Part shown: in pieces, positions 1-8,696 of the stretch | Position numbering within the stretch: the first letter of the stretch is position 1 | Layout: each line of letters starts with the position of its first letter | Assembly (NCBI GenBank): GCA_026985555.1 | Contig: JALSQF010000003.1 | Location: 126,605 to 171,877, forward strand | Direction: 5' to 3' | Length of the DNA stretch: 45,273 nt | DNA from: Candidatus Moraniibacteriota bacterium | Lineage (GTDB): Bacteria; Patescibacteriota; Minisyncoccia; Moranbacterales; UBA9337 | The notes under the pieces: model-generated | Told to the model about the DNA's origin: nothing | Seen by the model: the letters and a program-made list of their open reading frames with translations, nothing else | Database searches by the model: none | Position numbers and translations under genes: made by a program

Positions 1-1
1 C

Positions 2-511
2 AATACTAAAAGAGAGGAGATAATAAATTATTTACAAAAATATAAAATAGAATACAGAAAAGATAAAAGTAATAAGAGTTTGAAATTTCTACGTAATAAA
101 ATTCGTTGGAAATTGTTACCTTATCTAGAAAAAAATTATAATTCTAAAATTAAAGATAATTTAGCTATTTTAGCTAATAACGTTGCTGATGACTATAATT
201 TTTTAAGAAGAGAAACAGAAAAAATTTTTAGTCAGTGGAAGATTGACTTAAAAAACGAAATAAATGAAATAATTTTTCAAGAAAAAGATTTTTTAAAATT
301 AGATAAAGCTATTCAAAAAATGTTTTTACGTTTAATTTGGGAAAAATTAAGAGGCAGTCTTTTTGATTTTTATAATAATGATATAAATGAAATGTTAAAA
401 ATTATTAGAAGTCAAAAAAATAAAATACATCTTTTTAAAAAACAAAATATAACACTACTTAAAAAAGGAGATAAAATAATTATTTCAAAAGTAAGAAATA
501 AAATTAAATAG
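2..511 (+). CDS. tilS: tRNA(Ile)-lysidine synthase, C-terminal part (5' end outside window)
   Basis: Frame is open from base 2: NTKREEIINYLQKYKIEYRKDKSNKSLKFLRNKIRWKLLPYL, matching the TilS D-x-SN...RN-x-IR pattern. Located directly upstream of ftsH. Confidence 0.8.
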   Translation, partial: NTKREEIINYLQKYKIEYRKDKSNKSLKFLRNKIRWKLLPYLEKNYNSKIKDNLAILANNVADDYNFLRRETEKIFSQWKIDLKNEINEIIFQEKDFLKLDKAIQKMFLRLIWEKLRGSLFDFYNNDINEMLKIIRSQKNKIHLFKKQNITLLKKGDKIIISKVRNKIK

Positions 512-535
512 TAAAATTAATTTTATTAATATTAT

Positions 536-565
536 TTGACAATAAGGAAGAAAAAAAGTTATTAT
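536..565 (+). promoter_or_regulatory. Predicted sigma70-type promoter for ftsH (TTGACA-N18-TATTAT)
   Basis: TTGACA at 536-541, TATTAT at 560-565, in the gap between tilS and ftsH. Confidence 0.6.
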
Positions 566-613
566 GCTTTTAAAAGCAAAATAATTAAATATTTTTAAAA
601 GAGAAATAAAGAC

Positions 614-2491
614 ATGGATAAATTAATGAAAAATACTAGTTATATAATTTTAATTTTCTTGTTAATTGCGGGAATGTTAATTTTATATAATGCTCCTAAT
701 CAAAAAATAAAAGAGGTTCCTTTAAGTGAGTTAGTTACACAAATAAATGAGAACAAGGTAAAAAAAATAGAAGTTGATGGAACTAATTTAAAAATAGAAC
801 TTCAAGATGGAACCAAAGAAAAGGCAGCTAAGGAAATGCAAAGTTCTTTAGGGGAAACTTTAAATGGTTACGGTGTAGATAAAAATAAGTTAAGAGCAGT
901 GGATGTAAAAATAAAACAGCCATCAGTAGCTATGACTTGGGCAGGTATAATATTGCCATTTTTGTTACCCTTTTTATTGATTGCTGGTTTTATCTGGTTT
1001 ATGATGCGTCAAGCTCAAAGAGGAAATTCACAAGCTCTTTCTTTTGGGTTAAGTAAGGCAAGAATGTTAAATCCAAAAGATAAAAAAAGACGTTTAACTT
1101 TTAAGGATGTAGCTGGCAACAAGGAAGCTAAAGAAGAAATGCAAGAGTTTGTTGATTTTTTACGTCATCCTCAAAAATTTCTTAAGATGGGCGCGCGTAT
1201 TCCTAAAGGAATGCTTTTATTAGGTCCTCCGGGAACAGGGAAAACTTTAATGGCTAAAGCTATAGCGGGAGAAGCCAATGTTCCTTTTTTTAATATAAGT
1301 GGTTCTGAATTTGTAGAAATGTTTGTGGGAGTAGGAGCTTCTCGTGTGAGAGATTTATTTAAACAAGCTAAAAAAAATGCGCCTTCTATAATTTTTATTG
1401 ATGAAATTGATGCAGTGGGTCGTCATAGAGGAGCTGGACTAGGAGGAGGACATGATGAAAGAGAACAAACTCTTAATCAAATACTAGTGGAAATGGATGG
1501 TTTTGAAACAGATACTAATGTAATTGTTATTGCTGCTACTAATCGTCCTGATGTTCTAGATCCAGCTTTATTAAGACCAGGTCGTTTTGATAGGCGAATA
1601 ACTTTAGATTTGCCTGATATAAAAGACAGAGAAGCTATTTTAGAAATTCATGCCAAGAATAAACCTTTAGCTAAAAATGTTAATTTAAAAATAATTGCTC
1701 AGAGAACGCCTGGTTTTTCTGGGGCTGATTTAGCTAATTTATTAAACGAAGCGGCTATTTTGGCGGCGCGTAAAGGGAAAAGAGTAGTGCATATGGAAGA
1801 ATTAATTGAGGCTATAGAAAAAGTATTGTTAGGACCAGAAAGAAAAAGTGCGGGCATGAACAAGGAAGAGAAAAAAATAGTAGCTTATCATGAAGCCGGA
1901 CATGCTTTAATTGGAGCTATTTTACCTGAAGCTGATCCTATTCAAAAAGTTTCTATTATTTCTCGTGGCAGAGCGGGAGGATATACTTTAGCTGTGCCAG
2001 AAAAAGATATTCATTTACATTCTAAACTTTATTTCCAATCAGAGATGGCTGTTTTATTAGGAGGTTATGTGGCAGAAAAAGAAATTTTTGGGGAAGAAAA
2101 ATTGACCACAGGAGCATCTAATGATTTAGAGAGAGCTACTCATATGGCTAGAGATTTAGTGACACGTTATGGTATGAGTTCATTAGGTCCAAGAACTTTT
2201 GGTAAAAAAGAAGAATTAATTTTTCTTGGAAAAGAAATCAATGAAGAGAAAGATTATGCGGAGAGCACAGCTGAAAAAATCGATCAAGAAGTTTCTCGTT
2301 TTATTCAAGAAGCAGAAGAAAAAGCCATACGTATTTTAAAGGAAAAGATGTCTATTCTAGAAAAACTAGCTCAAACATTACTAAAGAAAGAAACCATAGA
2401 GAAAGAAGAATTTGATCAAATTGTTTTTGGTGAAAATGAACAAGAAGAAAATTTAGAAGAAAAAAAGAATAATTCAGAAATAAAAAAATAA
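614..2491 (+). CDS. ftsH: ATP-dependent zinc metalloprotease FtsH
   Basis: GPPGTGKT Walker [13 protein letters not shown] Walker [24 protein letters not shown] and HEAGH zinc site; N-terminal TM segments. Confidence 0.98.
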   Translation: MDKLMKNTSYIILIFLLIAGMLILYNAPNQKIKEVPLSELVTQINENKVKKIEVDGTNLKIELQDGTKEKAAKEMQSSLGETLNGYGVDKNKLRAVDVKIKQPSVAMTWAGIILPFLLPFLLIAGFIWFMMRQAQRGNSQALSFGLSKARMLNPKDKKRRLTFKDVAGNKEAKEEMQEFVDFLRHPQKFLKMGARIPKGMLLLGPPGTGKTLMAKAIAGEANVPFFNISGSEFVEMFVGVGASRVRDLFKQAKKNAPSIIFIDEIDAVGRHRGAGLGGGHDEREQTLNQILVEMDGFETDTNVIVIAATNRPDVLDPALLRPGRFDRRITLDLPDIKDREAILEIHAKNKPLAKNVNLKIIAQRTPGFSGADLANLLNEAAILAARKGKRVVHMEELIEAIEKVLLGPERKSAGMNKEEKKIVAYHEAGHALIGAILPEADPIQKVSIISRGRAGGYTLAVPEKDIHLHSKLYFQSEMAVLLGGYVAEKEIFGEEKLTTGASNDLERATHMARDLVTRYGMSSLGPRTFGKKEELIFLGKEINEEKDYAESTAEKIDQEVSRFIQEAEEKAIRILKEKMSILEKLAQTLLKKETIEKEEFDQIVFGENEQEENLEEKKNNSEIKK

Positions 2492-2535
2492 AAACATTTT
2501 TTGTTAAATAGTTCAAATACTAATATAAAAATAAA

Positions 2536-3531
2536 ATGAAAGTTAATTTCATTAAAATTATAAAAAATGCTTGGCAAATAACCTGGTATAACAAATACCT
2601 TTGGTGGTTCGGAGCAATTATTTTTTCTAGCGGTATAAGTTTTAATTATACCTTTCCTTTTAGTGAGAATTATAAAAATAAATTAGAATTCAATAAAATT
2701 AAAATTGAAACGATAAAAAATTTCAAAATCGCTTTTTTTCATTATGAGACAATTATAATTTTTTTTGTTCTTCTTTTTTTTCTTTTTATTTTTTTCTTAT
2801 GGATATTAAGCGCTATTGGCCAGGGGTCTTTAATAGGGTCTTTGTATAAATTAGCTCGGGGAGAAGAAGTGAGTTTTAAAAAAGGATTAAGAGAAGGATT
2901 GCATTTTGGAGTGCCTTTATTTTTATTGGGATTATTATTTTTTTTCTTTAATTTAATTTTAATTTTAATTTTATTTCTTCCTGTAACTTGGTTAATTTTT
3001 TCAGCACAATTTATAGCAGGTTTTTTATTGTTTTTTCTAGCCTTACTCATATTATTTCCTTTTATAATTTTTTTCAATTTTCTAAAAATTATAGCCAGTT
3101 TTTATATTGTAATAGGAAAGGTAAAAATAATTGATTCTTTAAATTTAGCCTATATTTTTTTAAAAAAACAATGGAAAAATGTTTTGGTTTTAGCTTTACT
3201 TTTAATGATCATACGAGCAGTTTTTAGTTTTATATTATTAGCTCCATTTTTAATATTTTTCTTTTTAATTTTGTTATTTAGTATTGGTTTAGGACATATT
3301 ATCGCAATACAATATTCTATTTTAATAATTGTATCAATTAGTCTAATTTTAATTTTATTATTATTTAACGGAATACTAAATACTTTTTCTTATGCCAGTT
3401 GGTTTTATTTATTTGTAGAAACTGCTGATAAACAATCCCCAGATGATTTTTCTGAAAAAGATCTTAATTCAGATCTTGAGAAAGATGTTTTATTGCCAGA
3501 AAAAAAAGCGCCCGTAATTAGTAAGAAGTAA
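2536..3531 (+). CDS. Multi-pass membrane protein, function unknown
   Basis: 331 aa ORF with several long hydrophobic segments and a short charged C-terminus. Confidence 0.75.
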   Translation: MKVNFIKIIKNAWQITWYNKYLWWFGAIIFSSGISFNYTFPFSENYKNKLEFNKIKIETIKNFKIAFFHYETIIIFFVLLFFLFIFFLWILSAIGQGSLIGSLYKLARGEEVSFKKGLREGLHFGVPLFLLGLLFFFFNLILILILFLPVTWLIFSAQFIAGFLLFFLALLILFPFIIFFNFLKIIASFYIVIGKVKIIDSLNLAYIFLKKQWKNVLVLALLLMIIRAVFSFILLAPFLIFFFLILLFSIGLGHIIAIQYSILIIVSISLILILLLFNGILNTFSYASWFYLFVETADKQSPDDFSEKDLNSDLEKDVLLPEKKAPVISKK

Positions 3532-3536
3532 TTTTT

Positions 3537-4310
3537 ATGTCTTTAATTAAAACAGAGAAAGAAATAAATCTGATGCGTGCTAGTGGAAAACGTTTAGCTC
3601 AGGTAATGATGGAATTAGAGAAAAATGTTCTGCCAGGAAAAAATACATTATCTCTAGATAATTTAGCGGAAAAATTAATTCTTTCTTTAGGTGGAAAGCC
3701 AGCTTTTAAAAATTATGGAGATCCTGTTAATCCTTTTCCGGCAACAATTTGTGCTTCTCTTAATGAAGAAATAGTGCATGGTATTCCTTCAAAAGAAAAA
3801 ATGTTGAGAGAAGGAGATCTTTTAAAAATTGATATAGGGATGATTTATAAAGGTTATTATTCTGATATGGCAAGAACTTTTCCCGTAGGAAAAATTAGTT
3901 CTGAAGCACAAAAAATAATGGAGGTAGTGCGGAAAAGTTTTTTTTTAGGAATAAAAAGCTTAAAAGAAGGAGCCTGGTTAAGTGATTATTCTAAAGCTGT
4001 GCAAAAATATGTGGAGCAAAAAGGTTTTTCCGTGGTAAGAAATTTAACTGGACATGGAATAGGAAAAGAACTACACGAAGAACCTTCCGTTTATAATTTT
4101 TATGATCAGAAAAACTATAGAGATATGCCTTTGAAAAAAGGAATGACTTTAGCTTTAGAACCGATGATAAATCAGGGAACTTTTGAAACAATTTTAGGGG
4201 AAGATGGTTGGGTTTTTGTTACAGCAGATCGGAAATTAAGCGCTCATTGGGAAAATACAATTTTAATCACAGAAAAAGGAGTAGAAATCTTGACGGAAAC
4301 AAAAAAATAA
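3537..4310 (+). CDS. map: Type I methionyl aminopeptidase
   Basis: INLMRASGKRLAQV, GDLLKIDIGMIYKGYYSDMARTF, LTGHGIGKELHEEPSVYNF and LALEPMIN motifs. Confidence 0.97.
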   Translation: MSLIKTEKEINLMRASGKRLAQVMMELEKNVLPGKNTLSLDNLAEKLILSLGGKPAFKNYGDPVNPFPATICASLNEEIVHGIPSKEKMLREGDLLKIDIGMIYKGYYSDMARTFPVGKISSEAQKIMEVVRKSFFLGIKSLKEGAWLSDYSKAVQKYVEQKGFSVVRNLTGHGIGKELHEEPSVYNFYDQKNYRDMPLKKGMTLALEPMINQGTFETILGEDGWVFVTADRKLSAHWENTILITEKGVEILTETKK

Positions 4311-4352
4311 TTAAAATAATAAAAGTAATAATTAATCTATCTATTTAAACAT

Positions 4353-4631
4353 ATGAGTAACGTAAATATTCAACCATTAGGAGACAATCTTCTTTTAGAA
4401 CCAATTGTTAATGATGAACAAAAAACAGAAAGTGGCATTTATCTTCCTGAAACAGCGGAAGGGGAGAAACCACAAGAAGGGTTAGTTGTAGCCACAGGAG
4501 ATGATGAAAAAATAAAAGTAAAGAAAGGAGACAAAGTAATTTTTAAAAAATTTAGTGAAACGGAAATAAAAGTGGAAAACAAAGATTATTATATTATTAA
4601 AAATGAAGATATTCTAGCTGTGATTAAATAA
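4353..4631 (+). CDS. groES: Co-chaperonin GroES
   Basis: 92 aa; IQPLGDNLLLEPI...ESGIYLPETA...GDKVIFKKFSETEIKV...EDILAVIK. Confidence 0.95.
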   Translation: MSNVNIQPLGDNLLLEPIVNDEQKTESGIYLPETAEGEKPQEGLVVATGDDEKIKVKKGDKVIFKKFSETEIKVENKDYYIIKNEDILAVIK

Positions 4632-4679
4632 TTTTTTCTTAAACAAACTTAATTGTGGATAACTTTAAGATATATTTAT

Positions 4680-4708
4680 TTGACAAGAAACTAAGTTTAT
4701 TTTAAAAT
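4680..4708 (+). promoter_or_regulatory. Predicted promoter (TTGACA-N17-TAAAAT) upstream of surface protein gene
   Basis: TTGACA 4680-4685, TAAAAT 4703-4708, 17-bp spacer; overlaps a 32-bp palindrome. Confidence 0.6.
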
Positions 4709-4719
4709 AAACTTAGTTT
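4688..4719. repeat. 32-bp perfect palindrome AAACTAAGTTTATTTT/AAAATAAACTTAGTTT (possible groES terminator or operator)
   Basis: Both arms read directly as exact reverse complements; followed by a T-rich stretch. Confidence 0.85.
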
Positions 4720-4769
4720 TTGTTTAGATTTGTATTTTTTAAATTTAACTAAAAAATAAAAATAAAAAT

Positions 4770-5918
4770 ATGTTAAAAAAAATATTTTTAGCGTTAGTAA
4801 TTTTAATTGGTATAAGCGCAATCTCTTTTAATGTTGAAGCTGGAAGCAATGATAATGTTAGAGGTTGGTTATGGGCCGGAAGTGATACTAATTTTGGTTG
4901 GATAAGTACTAATAATATTACTGGTGGAGGAAATGTTAATTATGGACTTAATATTCCTGCTAATGATGGTAATGTGACAGGATATGCTTGGAGCGAAAAT
5001 TTAGGATGGATTAATTTTGAGCCTGAAGGTCCTTATCCAGCTGCTCCTAATTATAGCGTTAAAAGAGTAGGTAATAAACTGGAAGGTTGGGCTAGAATAG
5101 TGAGTATTCAAACTGCTAGTTCAATAGGTAATTCTGGCGGTTGGTTGGGTTGGATTAAAATGAGTGGGACAGTTCAAGTTGGAGGTTATTATGGAGTTAC
5201 GATTACCCCTAGTAGTGGTCAGCTAAAGGGTTATGCTTGGTCTGATGAATTAGGTTGGATTGACTTTAGTAGAGCCCAAACTAATCCGACAGTAACACAT
5301 CATTTAAATATTTGTAATATTTGTAGTAGCGGTAATCCTTTGCCAGCATTAACTATGAATATAAATGATACTAGAAATTTAAGAGCTTGTTTAGCTGATA
5401 GTGCTAGTAGTTGTTCGGGAACAGATGTAACTGCTAGTGCTAGCTGGAATGATACAAATAGTCCTCAGGATGCCGTTAGTATTCCTTCTAAAGGAACTGT
5501 TCAAGCTAATAAGGCTGGTAGTGAAAATGTAAATGTTTCATATAATGATAATGGGAATTCTCTAAGTAATAGTTTGCTAGTTAATGTATCAGATAATAGA
5601 AATTTAGTTGTTTGTGAAAATTCTTGTACAGGAGGAACATTAGTAAATACTCTTCAAATGAAAAAAGGAAATACTCAAAATTTAAAAGCTTGTTTAGTTA
5701 CTAACTCTAATAGTTGTTCGGGAATAGATGTAACTACTAGTGCTAGCTGGAATGACACAAATAATCCTCAGGATGCCGTTACTATTCCTTTTAAAGGAAC
5801 TGTTCAAGCTAATAAGGCTGGTAGTGAAAATGTAAATGTTTCATATAATGGTAAAAATACTTCTTTTACAGTTAATGTAACAGGAGGAGTAGATGACTGG
5901 AGAGAGGTAACTCCTTAA
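4770..5918 (+). CDS. Exported surface protein with W-rich GYAWSE.LGWI repeats and two Ig-like (BIG2-like) repeats
   Basis: N-terminal signal peptide; GYAWSENLGWINFE / GYAWSDELGWIDFS; duplicated SCSG-DVT-SASWNDTN-PQDAV-IP-KGTVQANKAGSENVNVSYN. Confidence 0.85.
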   Translation: MLKKIFLALVILIGISAISFNVEAGSNDNVRGWLWAGSDTNFGWISTNNITGGGNVNYGLNIPANDGNVTGYAWSENLGWINFEPEGPYPAAPNYSVKRVGNKLEGWARIVSIQTASSIGNSGGWLGWIKMSGTVQVGGYYGVTITPSSGQLKGYAWSDELGWIDFSRAQTNPTVTHHLNICNICSSGNPLPALTMNINDTRNLRACLADSASSCSGTDVTASASWNDTNSPQDAVSIPSKGTVQANKAGSENVNVSYNDNGNSLSNSLLVNVSDNRNLVVCENSCTGGTLVNTLQMKKGNTQNLKACLVTNSNSCSGIDVTTSASWNDTNNPQDAVTIPFKGTVQANKAGSENVNVSYNGKNTSFTVNVTGGVDDWREVTP

Positions 5919-5962
5919 AATTAAAAACGAGAAAATAAAAATAAATATTAAAAAATAAAAAT

Positions 5963-6541
5963 ATGAAATTTTTAAAAAATAACATAATGACCAATAGAAA
6001 GGTTTTAGGTGTAACTATTGTAATTGTATTAATATTTATTTTGGGTTTAATAATCTTTTTAGGTTTTTTTAAGAAGGAATCTTACGAATATTATTTGTCT
6101 AAAATGAATTTAAATAGATTTAAATTTAAAAATTATAATAAAAAGATTCATAAAGAGGTTGATTTTAACAATACACCTCTTTCTGATAAAGAAAAAGAAG
6201 AAATACGCGTTCTTTTGGAAAAAGAAAAAAATAATTCAAGAAATTCAGATTTAACATCGGATCAAGAAAATGAAAATTTCAAAAAAATTGATTCAATTTT
6301 AAAGAAGAGCTTGGTTAGTAACAGACCTCTTTCTGATAAAGAAAAAGAAGAAATACGCGTTCTTTTGGAAAAAGAAAAAAATAATTCAAGAAATTCAGAT
6401 TTAACATCGGATCAAGAAAATGAAAATTTCAAAAAAATTGATTCAATTTTAAAGAAGAGCTTGGTTAGTAACAGACCTCTTTCTGATAAAGAAAAAGAAG
6501 AAATATGCGCTCTTTTGGAAGAAATTCAAAGAAACCGATAA
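5963..6541 (+). CDS. Membrane-anchored protein with exact 50-aa tandem repeats
   Basis: N-terminal TM (VLGVTIVIVLIFILGLIIFLGFF) then PLSDKEKEEIRVLLEKEKNNSRNSDLTSDQENENFKKIDSILKKSLVSNR x2 plus a partial third copy. Confidence 0.8.
   Translation: MKFLKNNIMTNRKVLGVTIVIVLIFILGLIIFLGFFKKESYEYYLSKMNLNRFKFKNYNKKIHKEVDFNNTPLSDKEKEEIRVLLEKEKNNSRNSDLTSDQENENFKKIDSILKKSLVSNRPLSDKEKEEIRVLLEKEKNNSRNSDLTSDQENENFKKIDSILKKSLVSNRPLSDKEKEEICALLEEIQRNR
6176..6508 (+). repeat. 150-bp tandem repeat, two identical copies (6176-6325, 6326-6475) plus partial third
   Basis: Copies 1 and 2 appear identical base for base; the third diverges after about 30 bp. Confidence 0.95.
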
Positions 6542-6617
6542 AAAATATTATTAATAAGATATAGTGTAATTGAATTTAAAATAAATAATAATTAATTTAA
6601 TTTAATAAACTAAAACT

Positions 6618-7496
6618 ATGAAAAAAGAAATGAAAACCAATCATTGGTTAGGGATAATTATTACGGGAATTATGTTAGGTGCTTCTATCCAATTTGCAAT
6701 GGCTTGGACAGAACCTTCCTCAAAGCCTCCCAAGGGTAATTTGGCTGCACCACTCAATGTGGGGAATAAATTTCAAGAAAAAGCAGGAGGATTGTTTATC
6801 AATAGAGATAATGTATCTGGATTTGGGTTGATGAATAGAAATTATTTAATTAATTATGGTAGTATTATTGCTATGCATGGGGGAAATGTTATTGCGTCAA
6901 AAGATGTACGTGCCTCTGGTGATGTAATAGCTGATGATCAGGTGTATGCAGGAAGCGGTAAGTATAATCTAATATTAGGAACAGTAAATTCTGTTAGTGA
7001 TTATAGAAAAGTAGATAATATAGGTGGTCCTTGGATTTATGCTTTTAATTCTTCTCCTGACGCACATTCTTTAAATGGATCTATAGGAATTAGAGTTCGT
7101 CCTTTAGGTAGCCAGGCTGGATTGGTAGTAGGAAAAGGTAAGGGAAGATGGGCTGATGTATGGGCAAGGACGTTTCATTATACTTCTGATAAAAGATTAA
7201 AAAAAGACATTAAGACAATTAATAATGCTTTAGAAAAAATAACTAAAATTAGAGGAGTAGAATATAAAATGAAAGATGGTAATGTTCCAGGAATGGGGGT
7301 AATTGCTCAAGAAATTGAAAGTCAATTTCCCGCTTTAGTGAGCACTGGTCCTAGTGGCTATAAAACCGTTGAATATAATGGTTTTATAGGTGTTTTTATA
7401 GAAGCTTTTAAAGAGCAGCAAAAGCAAATAAAAGAACAACAAAAAGAAATTGATGAACTTAAACAAGCTCTTCAAGAGCTAAAAAATAGACAGTAG
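6618..7496 (+). CDS. Exported fibre-like protein with C-terminal Peptidase_S74 (intramolecular chaperone) domain
   Basis: TSDKRLKKDIKTINNALEKITKIRGVEYKM...GVIAQEIESQFPALV...KTVEYNGFIGVFIEAFKEQQKQIKEQQKEIDELK is a typical S74 domain with C-terminal coiled coil; N-terminal signal segment. Confidence 0.9.
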   Translation: MKKEMKTNHWLGIIITGIMLGASIQFAMAWTEPSSKPPKGNLAAPLNVGNKFQEKAGGLFINRDNVSGFGLMNRNYLINYGSIIAMHGGNVIASKDVRASGDVIADDQVYAGSGKYNLILGTVNSVSDYRKVDNIGGPWIYAFNSSPDAHSLNGSIGIRVRPLGSQAGLVVGKGKGRWADVWARTFHYTSDKRLKKDIKTINNALEKITKIRGVEYKMKDGNVPGMGVIAQEIESQFPALVSTGPSGYKTVEYNGFIGVFIEAFKEQQKQIKEQQKEIDELKQALQELKNRQ

Positions 7497-7521
7497 AACA
7501 AAATAAATTTCTTTTATAATT

Positions 7522-7552
7522 AAAACCAACCTTTTGGCGAGGTTGGTTTTTA
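7522..7552 (+). terminator. Intrinsic terminator after S74 protein gene
   Basis: AAAACCAACC-ttttggcga-GGTTGGTTTT followed by T. Confidence 0.85.
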
Positions 7553-7718
7553 AAATGGATATTTAAATAGCCAGAAGGAAAAATACTTTTTAAAAATTTA
7601 AAAATATTTTTTGAATTTAAACTTATTGGTTTAAAAATATATAAAATATTTAGAAAATAGAATTAGAAAAAACTATAAATTAAAGAAAAGACTATTAAAG
7701 GAAGTTAATTGTATATCA
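7553..7718. repeat. Dispersed repeat copy A (starts with an exact half of the 48-bp palindrome)
   Basis: aaatggatatttaaatagccagaa (24 bp) followed by about 140 bp closely matching 21772-21913. Confidence 0.85.
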
Positions 7719-7818
7719 TTTTTTAAAAGTTTGAATAGAGTTTTAGATGAATTTTTAAAAAAAGATTTATATAGGAATATGGAGGAATGTTCAAGATGCA
7801 TTCTTTTAATAGAGTTAT

Positions 7819-7847
7819 TTGACAAAAGTTAAAAATTAATTTACACT
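7819..7847 (+). promoter_or_regulatory. Predicted promoter for the rpsF operon (TTGACA-N17-TACACT)
   Basis: TTGACA 7819-7824, TACACT 7842-7847. Confidence 0.7.
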
Positions 7848-7872
7848 AGTAAAGTTAAATAAAATATAATTT

Positions 7873-7963
7873 AAAGTCCCTTTTTATTTCACCTCTAAAT
7901 CTTAAGAGGATAAGATAAAAACGTGCCGATAAAGTAGCAGGCAAGGGTCTTTATCGGTTTTTT
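7873..7963 (+). promoter_or_regulatory. Structured 5' leader of rpsF with terminator-like hairpin (candidate attenuator / S6:S18-type leader)
   Basis: Helix tttttat/ataaaaa (7881-7887 with 7915-7921) enclosing cctct/agagg (7892-7896 with 7905-7909); then CCGATAAAG/CTTTATCGG (7926-7934 with 7949-7957) followed by TTTTTT. Confidence 0.65.
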
Positions 7964-7989
7964 AGTAAGTAAAATAAATTTAAAAAAAT

Positions 7990-8643
7990 ATGGAATATGA
8001 AATTTTGTATTTAATAGGAGAAAGTCAAGAGAATAATTTAGTAACAATTAAAAAAGAAGTAGAAGGTATTATAATTAAACAGGGAGGAAAATTTTTAGAA
8101 GAAGAATGGATAGAGCAAAGAAAATTAGCTTATCCTATTCAGCACGAAAAAAGAGGAACTTATATAGCGCGTCGTTTTGTATTACCTGATAAAGATCAGC
8201 GATTTAAAGATAAGATTAAAAAAGATTTCATTGGTAATATTACTCGTAAATTAAATTTGCAAGATAATATTTTACGTTTTATAATAGTAAAAGCAGAAGA
8301 ATTGCCGCCTTTAGAAAATAAAGAAATTGCAGAAATTAAGCCAGCAAAAGACAAAAAGGAAAATTTAAAAAACAATAAAGAAGAATCAAAGATAGAAAAG
8401 AAAAAAACTGATTCAAAAACGAAAAAAACTGAAACAACAAAACTGAAAAAAGAAGATAAAATAGAAAAAAAAGAAGTTGATAAAAATAAAGAAACTAAAG
8501 CAGAAGTTAAAAAAGATATTCTAGAAGAAAAAGATAAAATGTCTTCTCAAAATACAGAAAACAAGAAAAAAGAAGATTCAACACTAGAAAGTGATAAAGG
8601 TGATGATATTGATAAGAAGTTAGAAGAAATTTTAAACATTTAA
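7990..8643 (+). CDS. rpsF: 30S ribosomal protein S6 with long charged C-terminal extension
   Basis: MEYEILYLIGE...EEWIEQRKLAYPIQHEKRGTYIARRF...RKLNLQDNILRFIIVK; located upstream of ssb and rpsR. Confidence 0.93.
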   Translation: MEYEILYLIGESQENNLVTIKKEVEGIIIKQGGKFLEEEWIEQRKLAYPIQHEKRGTYIARRFVLPDKDQRFKDKIKKDFIGNITRKLNLQDNILRFIIVKAEELPPLENKEIAEIKPAKDKKENLKNNKEESKIEKKKTDSKTKKTETTKLKKEDKIEKKEVDKNKETKAEVKKDILEEKDKMSSQNTENKKKEDSTLESDKGDDIDKKLEEILNI

Positions 8644-8696
8644 TTAAAATTAATTTTTTAATCTTTTTCAATTAAAAAAATTGAAAAAATAAAACT

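Noticed and set aside
2742-3077. Minus-strand ORF of 111 aa
   Set aside because: Antisense to a clear membrane protein; Lys/Asn-rich translation is the complement of hydrophobic poly-T codons.
2755-3080. Phase-variable homopolymer tracts in the 2536-3531 gene
   Set aside because: T8-like runs are common throughout this AT-rich sequence and encode ordinary Phe/Leu TM segments; no evidence for frameshift selection.
3991-4191. Minus-strand 66-aa ORF in map
   Set aside because: Antisense to well-supported map; no domain-like sequence.
6176-6508. CRISPR array
   Set aside because: The repeat is a contiguous 150-bp in-frame tandem unit with no spacers; no cas genes nearby.
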